DNA from: Mycobacterium sp. 1245111.1
GTDB taxonomy: Bacteria; Actinomycetota; Actinomycetes; Mycobacteriales; Mycobacteriaceae
NCBI RefSeq assembly: GCF_001673405.1
Contig: NZ_LZLV01000042.1
Span: 1-63,022, forward strand
DNA length: 63,022 nt
Reading direction: 5' to 3'
Shown here: piece by piece, positions 8,810-17,470 of the stretch
How the letters are laid out: every line of letters starts with the position of its first letter
Position numbering within the stretch: position 1 is the first letter of the stretch
Made by a program: the position numbers and the translations under genes
Notes under the pieces: model-generated
What the model was told of the DNA's origin: nothing
Databases searched by the model: none
Seen by the model: only the letters and a program-made list of their open reading frames with translations

Positions 8810-8815
8810 TATAGT
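8810..8815 (+). promoter_or_regulatory. Probable -10 element for the SRPBCC-like gene
   Basis: TATAGT fits the mycobacterial TANNNT -10 consensus and lies in the AT-rich island between the ABC exporter and the gene starting at 8892. The predicted start would be near 8822, leaving a leader of about 70 nt with a clear ribosome-binding site (AAGGAGA) just before the ATG. Confidence 0.5.
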
Positions 8816-8891
8816 AATTTGCGGCACTACCAGCGAATTCTGCTCTTTTGCAAGACTTTTGATCGTTTTGCTGACGAAGGAGATCGATCCG

Positions 8892-9560
8892 ATGTCGCTG
8901 CCTGCGCTTGAAGATATCGTTACCCGCACCGGCGGGGTCGAGCTCGCCGGGGTGACCCGGATAGAGACCAGTCCGCGTGAGAAGGCCACCCCGATCATCA
9001 TGGAAATGATGCACTCGGTGTACCCGCACGACGAGGTATTCGGTCAGTACATCACCGTCAACGACTACATCGACTGCCCGCCCGATGAACTGTTCGCCTA
9101 CATGGCCGATACCCGTTGCCTGGAAGAGTGGACCTACAGCCTGCGCGGGTTTACCGAGACCGACGAGCCTGGCCTCTGGCGGGCCTACGACCGGTTGGGG
9201 TCGGAGACTGAAATCTATGTCCGCACAGTGGCCAGCGAACAGGGCCGCACCGTCGACTATCACTGCGCCTGGGATCAGGGCAAGCATCTGTGGATGATCT
9301 ACCTGATGCGGGTCGTCGATGCGCAAACCGTATTGGACAAGCCGGGTTCGGTGGTGCTGTGGACGAATTGCCACCACCCGTTCTACGAGCGCAACCCGTA
9401 CCCGGATGCCAGCCCACCCGAACGTCCGGTGTGGGTCGGAGACTTCTGGGACATGTTCGGACCGGGTCACCTACTGGAATTGAAAAACCTCAAGGCTATC
9501 GCCGAGTACCGTCATCACAACGGCCTCCCGGTGACACCGGACTGGATGCGACAGGCCTAA
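8892..9560 (+). CDS. SRPBCC (START/Bet v1-like) domain protein
   Basis: A 222-residue soluble protein. The segment ITVNDYIDCPPDELFAYMAD, followed by CLEEWTYSLRGF, is the typical opening of an SRPBCC ligand-binding fold. The rest is rich in Trp and Tyr and includes two His-containing stretches (TNCHHPFYERNPYPD and EYRHHNGLPVTPDWM). No catalytic signature is visible; binding of a hydrophobic ligand is an inference from the fold and from the sterol neighbourhood. The ATG at 8892 has AAGGAGA at a good distance. The frame is open far upstream, but that part lies antisense to the ABC genes and is not coding. Confidence 0.65.
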   Translation: MSLPALEDIVTRTGGVELAGVTRIETSPREKATPIIMEMMHSVYPHDEVFGQYITVNDYIDCPPDELFAYMADTRCLEEWTYSLRGFTETDEPGLWRAYDRLGSETEIYVRTVASEQGRTVDYHCAWDQGKHLWMIYLMRVVDAQTVLDKPGSVVLWTNCHHPFYERNPYPDASPPERPVWVGDFWDMFGPGHLLELKNLKAIAEYRHHNGLPVTPDWMRQA

Positions 9561-9596
9561 AACTGTTGCGGCGCATAATCGTATGCGTCCAGAACG

Positions 9597-10121
9597 CTAA
9601 ATCGGCTCTAGCCCAGTCAGATAACGCTGAGCGAGATCCTGGTACGCCTTCGGGTTCACCTTCACCCACATCTCCGCACCGGTTCCCGCGATCGGCCCCT
9701 TGACGGTGGCCGGCGCCCCGACCACCAGTACCTCGGCCGGAATCTTGGTGCCGCCGGTCACCAGCGCGCCCGCCGCGACCAGGCTCCGGGCACCGATCAC
9801 CGCGCCGTCGAGCACGGTGGCGTGGTTGGCGATCAGCGCCTCCGCGCCGATGCGGGCGCCGTGGATGATGCACATGTGCGCCACGGTCGCACCGGGACCG
9901 ATGTCGACGGGAATGCCCGGCGGCGAGTGCAGCACCGAACCGTCCTGCACATTTGCGCCCTCGCGGACGATCACCGGCCCGTAGTCGGCGCGCAGCACGG
10001 TGTTGAACCACACCGACGCACCGGCTTCGACCGTCACATCGCCGATCAGAGTCGCGGTAGGAGCAACGAAGGCGGTGGGATCGACCCGCGGCGATCGGCC
10101 TTCAAAGGAAAACAGCGGCAT
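9597..10121 (-). CDS. Gamma-class carbonic anhydrase-like protein (Rv3525c homologue)
   Basis: A 174-residue left-handed beta-helix protein. Hexapeptide repeats run through about residues 20-130 (IGDVTVEAGASVWFN, VIVREGANVQDGSVLH, IGPGATVAHMCIIHGARIG). The three His ligands expected for the metal site of gamma carbonic anhydrases are present in SVLHSPP and VAHMCIIHG. Rv3525c lies in the same place, divergent from kshA. Whether it hydrates CO2 or is one of the CoA-pathway hexapeptide proteins cannot be told from sequence. It shares the 135-bp intergenic region, with its KstR-type operator, with kshA. Confidence 0.85.
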   Translation of the reverse strand: MPLFSFEGRSPRVDPTAFVAPTATLIGDVTVEAGASVWFNTVLRADYGPVIVREGANVQDGSVLHSPPGIPVDIGPGATVAHMCIIHGARIGAEALIANHATVLDGAVIGARSLVAAGALVTGGTKIPAEVLVVGAPATVKGPIAGTGAEMWVKVNPKAYQDLAQRYLTGLEPI

Positions 10122-10212
10122 CGTTCAGATATACCGCAGGCCGGGTAACCGGCAGTGATGCCACATTGACCAGCCGTAAATGTCCCCGTCGTTGCGCGAT
10201 CCGGGACCAAAA

Positions 10213-10228
10213 CTGTAACGTGTTCTAG
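10213..10228 (+). promoter_or_regulatory. KstR-type operator upstream of kshA
   Basis: CTGTAACGTGTTCTAG; read on the other strand it is CTAGAACACGTTACAG, with one perfect half-site (CTAGAAC) and one degenerate half-site. It lies 28 bp before the kshA ATG, which has its own ribosome-binding site (GTGGAGG), so kshA has a leader. KstR is the TetR-family repressor of cholesterol genes in mycobacteria and is relieved by cholesterol-derived CoA thioesters. Confidence 0.85.
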
Positions 10229-10256
10229 TTAGAAGCCCGATAACCGTGGAGGCCTG

Positions 10257-11411
10257 ATGGCTACCGACACCGCCGAAGTTCGCGAGATCGACGCCGGCAC
10301 CCTGCCCGACCGCTATGCCCGCGGTTGGCACTGCCTTGGCCCGGTCAAGGACTACCAGGACGGCGAACCGCACGGGATCGAGGCGTTCGGCACCCACCTC
10401 GTCGTGTTCGCCGATTCACACGGCGACGTACACGTCCTCGACGGCTACTGCCGCCACATGGGTGGCAACCTGGCGCAAGGCACCATCAAGGGCGACGAGG
10501 TCGCCTGCCCGTTCCACGACTGGCGCTGGGGGGGCGACGGCAAATGCAAGCTGGTTCCCTACGCCAAGCGCACCCCTCGGCTGGCCCGGACCCGGTCCTG
10601 GCACACCGACGTCCGCGGCGGTCTGTTGTTCGTCTGGCACGACCACGAGGGCAACCCACCGCAGCCCGAGGTGCAGATCCCGGAGATCCCCGAGGCAGCC
10701 AGCGACGAGTGGACCGAATGGCGGTGGAATTCGATCCTGATCGAGGGCTCCAACTGTCGGGACATCATCGACAACGTCACCGACATGGCGCACTTCTTCT
10801 ACATCCACTTCGGTCTGCCGACGTACTTCAAGAACGTCTTCGAGGGCCACATCGCGTCGCAGTATCTGCACAACGTAGGGCGGCCCGACGTCAACGACCT
10901 GGGCACCTCATACGGTGAGGCACACCTGGATTCGGAGGCGTCCTATTTCGGCCCGTCGTTCATGATCAACTGGCTGCACAACAAGTACGGCGACTACAAA
11001 GCCGAGTCGATCCTGATCAACTGCCACTACCCGGTAACGCAGAACTCGTTTGTGCTGCAGTGGGGCGTCATCGTCGAAAAGCCCAAGGGCTTGGACGAAA
11101 AGATGACCAACAAGCTCGCCGACGTCTTCACCGAAGGTGTCAGCAAGGGCTTCCTGCAGGACGTCGAGATTTGGAAGCACAAGACCCGCATCGACAACCC
11201 GTTGCTGGTCGAGGAAGACGGCGCGGTGTACCAGATGCGTCGTTGGTACCAGCAGTTTTACGTCGACGTCGCCGACGTCACGCCGGACATGACGGATCGC
11301 TTCGAGATCGAGGTGGACACCACCATCGCCAACGAGAAGTGGCATGTCGAAGTCGACGAGAACCTGCAGAAGCAGGCCGAAGAAGAAAAGACCGAGCAAC
11401 CCGCGACATGA
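10257..11411 (+). CDS. kshA: 3-ketosteroid 9alpha-hydroxylase, oxygenase component KshA
   Basis: A 384-residue Rieske non-haem iron oxygenase. The Rieske cluster ligands are Cys65-x-His67 (YCRHMGG) and Cys84-x2-His87 (CPFHDWRW). The mononuclear iron ligands sit in DMAHFFYIH (His179, His184), with an Asp towards the C-terminus completing the facial triad in this family. It 9alpha-hydroxylates ADD/4-AD-type 3-ketosteroids; together with KstD this opens ring B. Electrons come from KshB, encoded at 58306. The ATG at 10257 has GGAGG upstream, and a KstR-type operator precedes it. It overlaps the next gene by ATGA. Confidence 0.97.
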   Translation: MATDTAEVREIDAGTLPDRYARGWHCLGPVKDYQDGEPHGIEAFGTHLVVFADSHGDVHVLDGYCRHMGGNLAQGTIKGDEVACPFHDWRWGGDGKCKLVPYAKRTPRLARTRSWHTDVRGGLLFVWHDHEGNPPQPEVQIPEIPEAASDEWTEWRWNSILIEGSNCRDIIDNVTDMAHFFYIHFGLPTYFKNVFEGHIASQYLHNVGRPDVNDLGTSYGEAHLDSEASYFGPSFMINWLHNKYGDYKAESILINCHYPVTQNSFVLQWGVIVEKPKGLDEKMTNKLADVFTEGVSKGFLQDVEIWKHKTRIDNPLLVEEDGAVYQMRRWYQQFYVDVADVTPDMTDRFEIEVDTTIANEKWHVEVDENLQKQAEEEKTEQPAT

Positions 11412-11869
11412 GCCACTCCGACCAGCCGCCCGATGTCGATCGGTTAGCTCGGTCGATGTTGATGCTCCATGGTGATCACCACGACCACGAGGAGCCAGCC
11501 CCGACGGGCAACGGTGGCGGAACCTGGTCGAAGGCACCGAATTTCGCCAGCGATCCGGATCGAGCTGCCGCGGTACAGGCGGCCACTCAGGCCGATAAGA
11601 CTCGCTACCTGACGTCGGGCCTGCAGCCGGTGGACTGCCGGTTCTGCCATGCCACCGTTAGTGTCAAGCGCCTAGGCCCCGGACACACTGCGGTGCAATG
11701 GAATAACGACGCATCGCAGCGCTGCGCCTATTTCGCCGAGGTACGCGCCAACGGCGAACCCAGTGCGCGGACGCGGGCCTGTCCAAAGCTCGCCGACAGC
11801 ATCGAACACGCGGTCGCCGAGGGCTGTTTGGAAGCGGCGTCGACCGCTACTCCGCCTGGCGACGGCTAG
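11408..11869 (+). CDS. Conserved Cys-containing protein coupled to kshA (Rv3527 homologue)
   Basis: A 153-residue protein with an acidic, His-rich N-terminal tail (HGDHHDHEE) and a C-terminal part carrying DCRFCHATV, QRCAYF and RACPKL. The C-x2-C plus later Cys residues, and the N-terminal His cluster, would suit metal binding, but no named domain is recognised. The start codon overlaps the kshA stop (ATGA), so it is translationally coupled to the oxygenase. Rv3527 holds the same position in M. tuberculosis. A role in assembling or feeding the Rieske oxygenase is conceivable but is inference only. Confidence 0.75.
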   Translation: MSHSDQPPDVDRLARSMLMLHGDHHDHEEPAPTGNGGGTWSKAPNFASDPDRAAAVQAATQADKTRYLTSGLQPVDCRFCHATVSVKRLGPGHTAVQWNNDASQRCAYFAEVRANGEPSARTRACPKLADSIEHAVAEGCLEAASTATPPGDG

Positions 11870-11872
11870 CGA

Positions 11873-13021
11873 TCACAGCCCGGCGAAGCGCTCCTTGACT
11901 TCGTCGGCGGTCAGCCCATAGTCATCCAGAGAGTACTTATGCTTGGGAGCCCGTTCGCCGCTTTGACTTTCGGCATGGCTCTTTTCCATCGCCTGCTGCG
12001 CCTCATCAGTCAGCCGAATGTCGAAGTGGCGGTAAATGTCGGCCACCGTGCCGATCGGATCGGCGATGAACTCGCGGTACTCGACGTCATAGAACTGGCC
12101 CGGGTTGTATTTGGCGCGAGCGCTATTGAACCGCTCGAGACCGCGTGACCAGGTTTCCATTGAGTCAGCCCCGATTTGCGAGCCGACATAGGTCGTCGAC
12201 CATCCTTCGGTCGTGTGCTGGGCCAGCGAGCACATCGACGCCATGATGGTCTCGACCGGCCGGTGCGTCTGAATCACCAGCGCGTCAGGATAAGTCGCCA
12301 TCAGCGCGTCGAGAGCGAACAGGTGACTCGGGTTTTTCAGCACCCACCGCTTGTCGGTGTCGTTGAGCCCGATCAGCTGAAGGTTCTTACGGTGACGCTG
12401 ATACGCCGGCGTCCAGTCCTGCTGCGACAACCACTTTGAGTAGCTGGGCAGGTGCGCCAGCGTCTCGTAGGACACCGAGTGCAGCGACTGGCGCAGCAGC
12501 TGCCAGCATTCCTCGAGCTCGTAGGCGGCCATGAAGTGCAAGCCGGTGTAGCCCGGGTTGTCCTGGTGATGCTGATTGAACTGGTCGTCGAGTTGGCGAT
12601 ACAGCGGATGCGAGTCCCAGGTGTCGCGCGGCGGCCGCGGCTGCGGGAACTCCGCCAGCCACATGTGCAGACCCTGGTGCGCCGGGTCGGCGCCGAGCAG
12701 CCTGTGCAGCGCCGTGGTCCCAGTGCGAACCAGACCGGTGACGAAGATGGGCCGCTTGATCTCGACGTCGGCATGCTGCGGATATTGCTTCCACGCCGAC
12801 TCCGACAACAGCCTGGCCACCAGCGCGCCACGCAAGAAGAAACGATTCATCTTGCTGCCCAACGGCGTTAGGCCGGCTTCCTGCCGATAGGAGTCCAGCA
12901 GCACGCCGAGCGCTTCGCGGTAGTTGTCGTCGTCGACGCCGAAGTCGTCGAGCCCGGTCAGCTTGGTCGCCGAGGCGTGCAACTCCTCGACTGTGGCAAT
13001 GTCGGTGCGTTCAGGCGTCAA
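11873..13021 (-). CDS. Sulfotransferase family protein (Rv3529c homologue)
   Basis: A 382-residue Sulfotransfer_3-type protein. The 5'-phosphosulfate-binding loop is FVTGLVRTGTTALHRLLGADP (the family R-S/T-G-T-T pattern), near residues 95-115. The 3'-phosphate segment appears in VIQTHRPVETIMASMCSL. The middle is rich in His and Trp (NQHHQDNPGYTGLHFMAAYELEE is typical of the actinobacterial subgroup). The start is TTG at 13021, supported by GAGGAGG about 9 nt upstream; the nearby ATG is out of frame. It lies downstream of two genes on the same strand and probably belongs to their KstR-controlled unit. The acceptor is unknown; a sterol or fatty alcohol is possible. Confidence 0.8.
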   Translation of the reverse strand: MTPERTDIATVEELHASATKLTGLDDFGVDDDNYREALGVLLDSYRQEAGLTPLGSKMNRFFLRGALVARLLSESAWKQYPQHADVEIKRPIFVTGLVRTGTTALHRLLGADPAHQGLHMWLAEFPQPRPPRDTWDSHPLYRQLDDQFNQHHQDNPGYTGLHFMAAYELEECWQLLRQSLHSVSYETLAHLPSYSKWLSQQDWTPAYQRHRKNLQLIGLNDTDKRWVLKNPSHLFALDALMATYPDALVIQTHRPVETIMASMCSLAQHTTEGWSTTYVGSQIGADSMETWSRGLERFNSARAKYNPGQFYDVEYREFIADPIGTVADIYRHFDIRLTDEAQQAMEKSHAESQSGERAPKHKYSLDDYGLTADEVKERFAGL

Positions 13022-13101
13022 TTCGCCGCTTCCTCCTCATCGCTGCGTCCCCCTCGCCGCTGCGCGGCCGGGAGGTGCCCCCACTGCCGCGTCGGCGGCG
13101 G
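13022..13101. other. GC-rich intergenic spacer
   Basis: An 80-bp gap between two same-strand genes with a CTGCGTCCCCCTCGCCGCTG ... CCGGGAGGTGCCCCCACTG composition. From memory it resembles GC-rich spacers repeated in many mycobacterial genomes, but only one copy is visible in this window. It contains the ribosome-binding site of the sulfotransferase gene at its left edge. Confidence 0.3.
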
Positions 13102-13884
13102 CTAGTTGTGGTACTCACCGCAGTTGACGTCCAGCGTCTGTCCGGTGATGCCGCTGGACAAGTCACTGGCCAGGAACATGATCGCCGACGCCACCTCGTC
13201 CTCGGTCGGCAAACGCTTGAGGTCGGAGTTGGCCGCGGTGGCCTGGTAGATCTGGTCGGCGGTGGTGCCGTATTTGCCGGCCTGATGCTCGAAGTAGGCC
13301 TGTAGCGTTTCACCCCAGATATAGCCGGGTGCAACGGAGTTCACGCGAATACCCTTCTCGCCGAGCTCGGTGGCCAGCGACTGCGACATCGACAGCAGCG
13401 CGGACTTGGCCATCTTGTAGGCGCCGTATTTCGCTTGCGAGTGCCTCAGCACCATCGAGTTGACGTTGACAATCGAGCCGTTCGCCTCCTCCAGTGCCGG
13501 GGTGAAGGCCTGGATGAGGCGCAGCGCGCCCAGCGCGCTGAGCTCGATCGCATCGCGGATGTGCTGGAAACTGGTGCCGGCCAACGGTTTCATGGAGGGC
13601 ACCCGAAACGCGTTGTTGATCAGCACGTCCACCTTGCCGAAGTTCGACGTCGTCGACTCCACCAGAGCGGCGACGTCGTCGTCCTCGGTGATGTCGGCGC
13701 GAACCGCCAGCGCCTTGTGCCCGGCGTCGCCGAGTTGCTTGGCGAGATCTTCCAATCGCTCGACCGTGCGGGCCGCCAAGACCAACTCCGCTCCGTCTTT
13801 CGCGCATCGCTGCGCCAGCGTGGTGCCGAGCCCCGGCCCCACCCCGCTGATCACGATGACTTTTTTGTCGAGCAGTCCCGTCAT
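13102..13884 (-). CDS. Short-chain dehydrogenase/reductase (Rv3530c homologue)
   Basis: A 260-residue classical SDR. The cofactor motif is SGVGPGLG near residue 14 (a T-to-S variant of TGxxxGxG), then NNAF and the catalytic YGAYKMAK (Tyr-x3-Lys). The C-terminus reads SGITGQTLDVNCGEYHN, where the family usually has GQ.x.VDGG. It starts 2 nt after the stop of the DUF1214 gene, so it is the second gene of that unit. The expected reaction is NAD(H)-dependent oxidation or reduction of a steroid hydroxyl/keto group or a hydroxyacyl-CoA; the substrate is not deducible. Confidence 0.85.
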   Translation of the reverse strand: MTGLLDKKVIVISGVGPGLGTTLAQRCAKDGAELVLAARTVERLEDLAKQLGDAGHKALAVRADITEDDDVAALVESTTSNFGKVDVLINNAFRVPSMKPLAGTSFQHIRDAIELSALGALRLIQAFTPALEEANGSIVNVNSMVLRHSQAKYGAYKMAKSALLSMSQSLATELGEKGIRVNSVAPGYIWGETLQAYFEHQAGKYGTTADQIYQATAANSDLKRLPTEDEVASAIMFLASDLSSGITGQTLDVNCGEYHN

Positions 13885-13886
13885 TG

Positions 13887-15026
13887 TTACCCCAGCATCC
13901 TTGCTGCAATTTGCTGTTGGCGCAACGCGATTCGTGTACGCCAGTCTTCTTCGGTGATCTTATTGTGCTCGTAGTGGGGCAAGGCGCCCGGGAGCTTGTC
14001 GATGTTGACGAGCTCGACCGTGGGGCCGTCAGCCTCGGTGAGTTCACGCGACACCCGCTGCCAGCGGAACTGCAGGAAGCCACGTCGATGGCCCACCGTT
14101 TCGACCCAGTTGGTGACGCCGGGGTTCTGATCGGAGACCACGATGCGGACCTTGCCGTCCGGATCCGCTTGAGCCTGAGTGTTGTTCAGCGACGTCTGGT
14201 GGTTGATGTAGTCCAGCGAGATGTACCACAGGCTGCCCAGCTGGAAGCCGAGGTAGGGCGCGTCGCTCACCGGCACGGTGATCACCAGAGCCTCGTCGGG
14301 CTTGAGCTCGAAGTGACCGACCGACGAGTACTGCGTCGCCAAGCCGCCGGGGGTCAGGCGCGGCGCGACCATCGTGTTGACCGGCAGATCCAGGTAGAAC
14401 CACTGCGGAAACTGCAGCCAGGTCTTGATCCGGTTGACCAACTGCTTTCCCGCTACGCTGTAACGCTTTTCGATCGTCGCGCGCGTCAGCGGGGGCGGCG
14501 CGGTGCCGACGGTGTCCGACCGCGAGATGGACAGCGTGCCCCGCTGCGCGGCCCAGTCGCCGTAGACCTCGCGGATCACCAATTGACCTGGGCTGGTTGG
14601 CCGGACCTGCCACTGAAAGCTGCCGTCCGCGGCGATGTCGAGTTCGCGGTCGTCGAACGCGGCCTGGCTGGCCGGCACATTGTCGTCGGTGTACTCACCG
14701 CCGAGCAGTTGGAAGCTCAGGTCGGTGGTGGTGCCGCGAATGCCGGTGACCGTGTAGTCGTGGTTCGGCTGCACGCGGCACCCAAAGTAGAGCGTGTCCG
14801 GGTTGTCCAGACCCATCTTGGTGTAGGGCCCGGTGCCGGAAAGCAGCACGGGATGGTCGCGGTCGTAGTCGAAGACCATGTGGGTGCACGCGGCCACGCA
14901 ACCGGCCAGATATTGAAGCCCCTCGAGCAGGTCGGCTTCGGTCTCGATATGCGGTGCGGCGGCGACTAGTTTCTCGGACTCGGCGATGGCAGAGACAAGC
15001 GGCTCAGAAAAGAGGGGGGTGGACAC
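13887..15026 (-). CDS. DUF1214-type protein (Rv3531c homologue)
   Basis: A 379-residue protein of the DUF1214 family (C-terminal region YLGFQLGSLWYISLDYINHQ, VVSDQNPGVTNWVETVGHRRG, FLQFRWQRV are family landmarks); the N-terminal half has the usual all-beta composition. Function is not established. The GTG start at 15026 has no ribosome-binding site. Instead TAGCGT sits exactly 6 nt before it, with the KstR-type operator overlapping, so I read it as a leaderless transcript. It heads a same-strand unit with the SDR and sulfotransferase genes. In M. tuberculosis PPE genes follow upstream; here a hemophore-like gene is there instead. Confidence 0.8.
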   Translation of the reverse strand: MSTPLFSEPLVSAIAESEKLVAAAPHIETEADLLEGLQYLAGCVAACTHMVFDYDRDHPVLLSGTGPYTKMGLDNPDTLYFGCRVQPNHDYTVTGIRGTTTDLSFQLLGGEYTDDNVPASQAAFDDRELDIAADGSFQWQVRPTSPGQLVIREVYGDWAAQRGTLSISRSDTVGTAPPPLTRATIEKRYSVAGKQLVNRIKTWLQFPQWFYLDLPVNTMVAPRLTPGGLATQYSSVGHFELKPDEALVITVPVSDAPYLGFQLGSLWYISLDYINHQTSLNNTQAQADPDGKVRIVVSDQNPGVTNWVETVGHRRGFLQFRWQRVSRELTEADGPTVELVNIDKLPGALPHYEHNKITEEDWRTRIALRQQQIAARMLG

Positions 15027-15051
15027 GTATCGACGCTAGAACGTGTTCTAG
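15027..15051 (-). promoter_or_regulatory. KstR-type operator overlapping a leaderless promoter
   Basis: The 16-mer CTAGAACGTGTTCTAG (15036-15051) is the best KstR-type palindrome in the window, with two perfect 7-nt half-sites around a 2-nt centre. On the minus strand the inner end of the operator forms TAGCGT, a TANNNT -10 element, followed by 6 nt and then the GTG start at 15026. Repressor binding would therefore directly cover the -10. Confidence 0.88.
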
Positions 15052-15157
15052 TTTTCGTCAACAAGCGAACATCCGCGCAGCGACGATGCGCGCCGGAACG
15101 GCGTGAGGAGGAGCTGGGCTCGAAACCTCGGCTGCGTTCACCGACGACGCGGAGTCA

Positions 15158-15433
15158 CTACGGCGCGCACTGCTGCGACAGGTCGATCAAGTGCTGCCGA
15201 ACGTCCGGATGCCGATTCAGGTAGTCGAGGACGGTGCCGTTACCGCCCTCGGCCTTGGATTTGGACTGCAGCTGCTGGTGTAGGTCGGGATGCCGCTGCA
15301 GGTAGGAGTCGATGGAGTTGCCGACCGTCTGATCACAGGCCGCGTCGGCCACTGGCAACGCAATCATTGTCGCCGCGGCAGCGGCGGCGAGCCCGCCGGC
15401 CAGCCGGCCGGCCCACGTGAATGACGTACTCAT
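15158..15433 (-). CDS. Small secreted hemophore-related protein
   Basis: A 91-residue precursor with an N-terminal signal peptide (GLAAAAAATMIALPVADA, cleavage before ACDQ). The mature helical domain has one Cys near each end (ACDQTVGNS and SQQCAP), which can form a disulfide, and two repeats of a HPD motif (QRHPDLHQQL and NRHPDVRQHL). This is the pattern of the mycobacterial hemophore-related family that includes Rv0203. It sits between the DUF1214 gene and hsaF, where M. tuberculosis has PPE61/PPE62. Haem binding is inferred from family resemblance. Confidence 0.75.
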   Translation of the reverse strand: MSTSFTWAGRLAGGLAAAAAATMIALPVADAACDQTVGNSIDSYLQRHPDLHQQLQSKSKAEGGNGTVLDYLNRHPDVRQHLIDLSQQCAP

Positions 15434-15484
15434 GGCCGCGACGCTACTCGCGACAGCTATGGGCAGCCTGTGCGTTGGCTCAGA

Positions 15485-16534
15485 CTATTTCGAGGCGCTT
15501 TCCTGCTCGCGCTTGATCTCCAGCGCGATGTCGATGAGCTGGTCTTCCTGGCCGCCGATCAGCTTGCGCTGACCGGCCCGGTGCAGCAACTGGTGGGCCG
15601 GGACGCCGTAGCGCTCGGACTGGCGAACGGCGTGCTTGAGGAAGCTGGAATAGACCCCCGAGTAACCCATGATCAACGCGTTGCGGTCGAGCAGGCACTC
15701 GGCCGGCATGGCCGGCGCGACGACTTCCTCGGCGGCATCGGCGATGTCGAAGAAGTCGATGCCGGTCTTGACGCCGATCTTGTCGAACACCCCGATCAGC
15801 GCTTCGACGGGCGCGTTGCCCGCGCCCGCGCCGAAGCGGCGGCAGGAGCCGTCTATCTGCTTGGCGCCGGCCCGCACGGCCTCCACGGAGTTGGCCACGC
15901 CGAGTCCGAGGTTCTCGTGGCCATGAAAGCCAACTTGAGCAACCGATCCTATTTCGTCGACCAGCGCGGCCACCCGGTCGCGCACGCCCTCGAGCACCAG
16001 CGCGCCCGCGGAGTCGACGACGTAGACGCATTGGCAGCCGGCGTCGGCCATGATGCGGGCTTGGGCGGCCAGCTTCTCCGGGGGGATCGTGTGGCTCATC
16101 ATCAGGAACCCGACCGTTTCCAGGCCCAGCTCGCGGGCGAGCCCGAAGTGCTGGATCGAGACGTCGGCCTCGGTGCAATGGGTGGCGATCCGGCAGATCG
16201 ATCCGCCGTTGTTCTGCGCCTCTTTGATGTCTTCCTTGGTGCCGACCCCGGGCAGCATCAGGAACGCGATCTTGGCTTCTTTGGCGGTGTCGGCGGCGAG
16301 CTTGATCAGCTCCTGCTCGGGTGTCTTGGAGAACCCGTAGTTGAAGCTCGATCCGCCGAGCCCGTCGCCGTGGGTCACCTCGATGACCGGCACGCCGGCA
16401 TTGTCGAGGGCGGCCACGATCGCGCCGACCTCGTCCTTGGTGAACTGATGACGCTTGTGGTGCGAACCGTCGCGCAAGGACGTGTCCGTCATCCGGACGT
16501 CCCAGATCGGGTTGAAGAAGATGTCTGTACTCAT
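15485..16534 (-). CDS. hsaF: 4-hydroxy-2-oxovalerate/oxohexanoate aldolase HsaF
   Basis: A 349-residue DmpG/BphI-type class II pyruvate aldolase. Key segments are [18 protein letters not shown] (catalytic Arg and metal Asp), [26 protein letters not shown] (metal-binding H-x-H), and a C-terminal DmpG communication domain. It splits 4-hydroxy-2-oxohexanoate from the ring-A/B fragment to pyruvate and propanal, and channels the aldehyde to HsaG. The ATG at 16534 overlaps the hsaG stop (ATGA). It is the last gene of hsaE-hsaG-hsaF. Confidence 0.95.
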   Translation of the reverse strand: MSTDIFFNPIWDVRMTDTSLRDGSHHKRHQFTKDEVGAIVAALDNAGVPVIEVTHGDGLGGSSFNYGFSKTPEQELIKLAADTAKEAKIAFLMLPGVGTKEDIKEAQNNGGSICRIATHCTEADVSIQHFGLARELGLETVGFLMMSHTIPPEKLAAQARIMADAGCQCVYVVDSAGALVLEGVRDRVAALVDEIGSVAQVGFHGHENLGLGVANSVEAVRAGAKQIDGSCRRFGAGAGNAPVEALIGVFDKIGVKTGIDFFDIADAAEEVVAPAMPAECLLDRNALIMGYSGVYSSFLKHAVRQSERYGVPAHQLLHRAGQRKLIGGQEDQLIDIALEIKREQESASK

Positions 16535-17460
16535 GCTTGTGCTCCTGTGACCGCGAGGGTTTCCTTCGCGATTTCCTCGCCGACCTTGGTGGCCGCGGCG
16601 GTCATGATGTCCAGGTTGCCCGCGTACGGCGGCAGGTAATCGCCGGCGCCTTCGACTTCGACGAAGGTGGTGACCAGCGCTTGGCCGCCCGAGTGCACTG
16701 ACGGCTCGTCGAATTGCGGCTCGTTGAGCATCCGGTAGCCAGGCACGTAGGTCTGCACTTCGGCGACGACGTCGTGGATCGACTTGGCGATCGCGTCGCG
16801 GTCGGCATCTTCGGGGATGGCGCAGAAGATGGTGTCGCGCATGATCATTGGCGGATCGGCGGGGTTCAAGATGATGATCGCCTTGCCGCGCTTGGCGCCG
16901 CCGATGGTCTCGACGCCTTTGCTGGTCGTTTTCGTGAACTCGTCGATGTTGGCGCGGGTTCCGGGCCCCGCCGACACCGACGACACCGACGCGACGATCT
17001 CGGCGTAGGGCACCTCGACGACGCGGCTGACGGCGTACACGATCGGGATGGTCGCCTGCCCACCGCAGGTGATCATGTTGACGTTCGGTGCGTCGAGGTG
17101 TTCGCGCAGGTTGGCCGGCGGGATCACGGCCGGCCCGACCGCGGCCGGCGTCAGGTCGATCGCCCGAATTCCGGCGGCCTCGTATTTCGGCGCGGCGTCG
17201 CGGTGCACGTAGGCGCTGGTTGCCTCGAAGACCATGTCGGGCTTCTCGGACTGCGCAAGCAGCCAGTCCACGCCCTCGTGGGTGGTCTCGAGCCCGAGCT
17301 TGCGGGCCCGGGCCAGGCCTTCGCTCTCCGGGTCGATGCCGACCATCCAACGCGGTTCCAGCCACTCCGAACGGAGCAGTTTGTAGAGCAGATCGGTGCT
17401 GATGTTGCCCGACCCGACGATGGCCACACTGAGTTTTCCCGTTCGGGCCTGGGACCCCAT
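16531..17460 (-). CDS. hsaG: Acylating acetaldehyde/propanal dehydrogenase HsaG
   Basis: A 309-residue DmpF/BphJ-type enzyme. The NAD-binding motif is AIVGSGNIS near residue 15, and the catalytic Cys lies in [12 protein letters not shown]. It turns the propanal released by HsaF into propionyl-CoA in a channelled aldolase-dehydrogenase complex. The ATG at 17460 has AAGGAG upstream. It follows hsaE by 10 nt and overlaps hsaF by 4 nt. Confidence 0.95.
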   Translation of the reverse strand: MGSQARTGKLSVAIVGSGNISTDLLYKLLRSEWLEPRWMVGIDPESEGLARARKLGLETTHEGVDWLLAQSEKPDMVFEATSAYVHRDAAPKYEAAGIRAIDLTPAAVGPAVIPPANLREHLDAPNVNMITCGGQATIPIVYAVSRVVEVPYAEIVASVSSVSAGPGTRANIDEFTKTTSKGVETIGGAKRGKAIIILNPADPPMIMRDTIFCAIPEDADRDAIAKSIHDVVAEVQTYVPGYRMLNEPQFDEPSVHSGGQALVTTFVEVEGAGDYLPPYAGNLDIMTAAATKVGEEIAKETLAVTGAQA

Positions 17461-17470
17461 GGACGCTCCT

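Noticed and set aside
7971..8891. N-terminal extension of the SRPBCC protein
   Set aside because: It would be antisense to the ATPase gene; the ATG at 8892 has an excellent ribosome-binding site.
13022..13101. GC-rich spacer as a dispersed repeat element
   Set aside because: Only one copy is visible here, so repeat status cannot be shown from this window.
15485..17365. 626-codon frame containing hsaF with an N-terminal extension
   Set aside because: The extension is a shadow of hsaG. hsaF starts at 16534 with an ATGA overlap.
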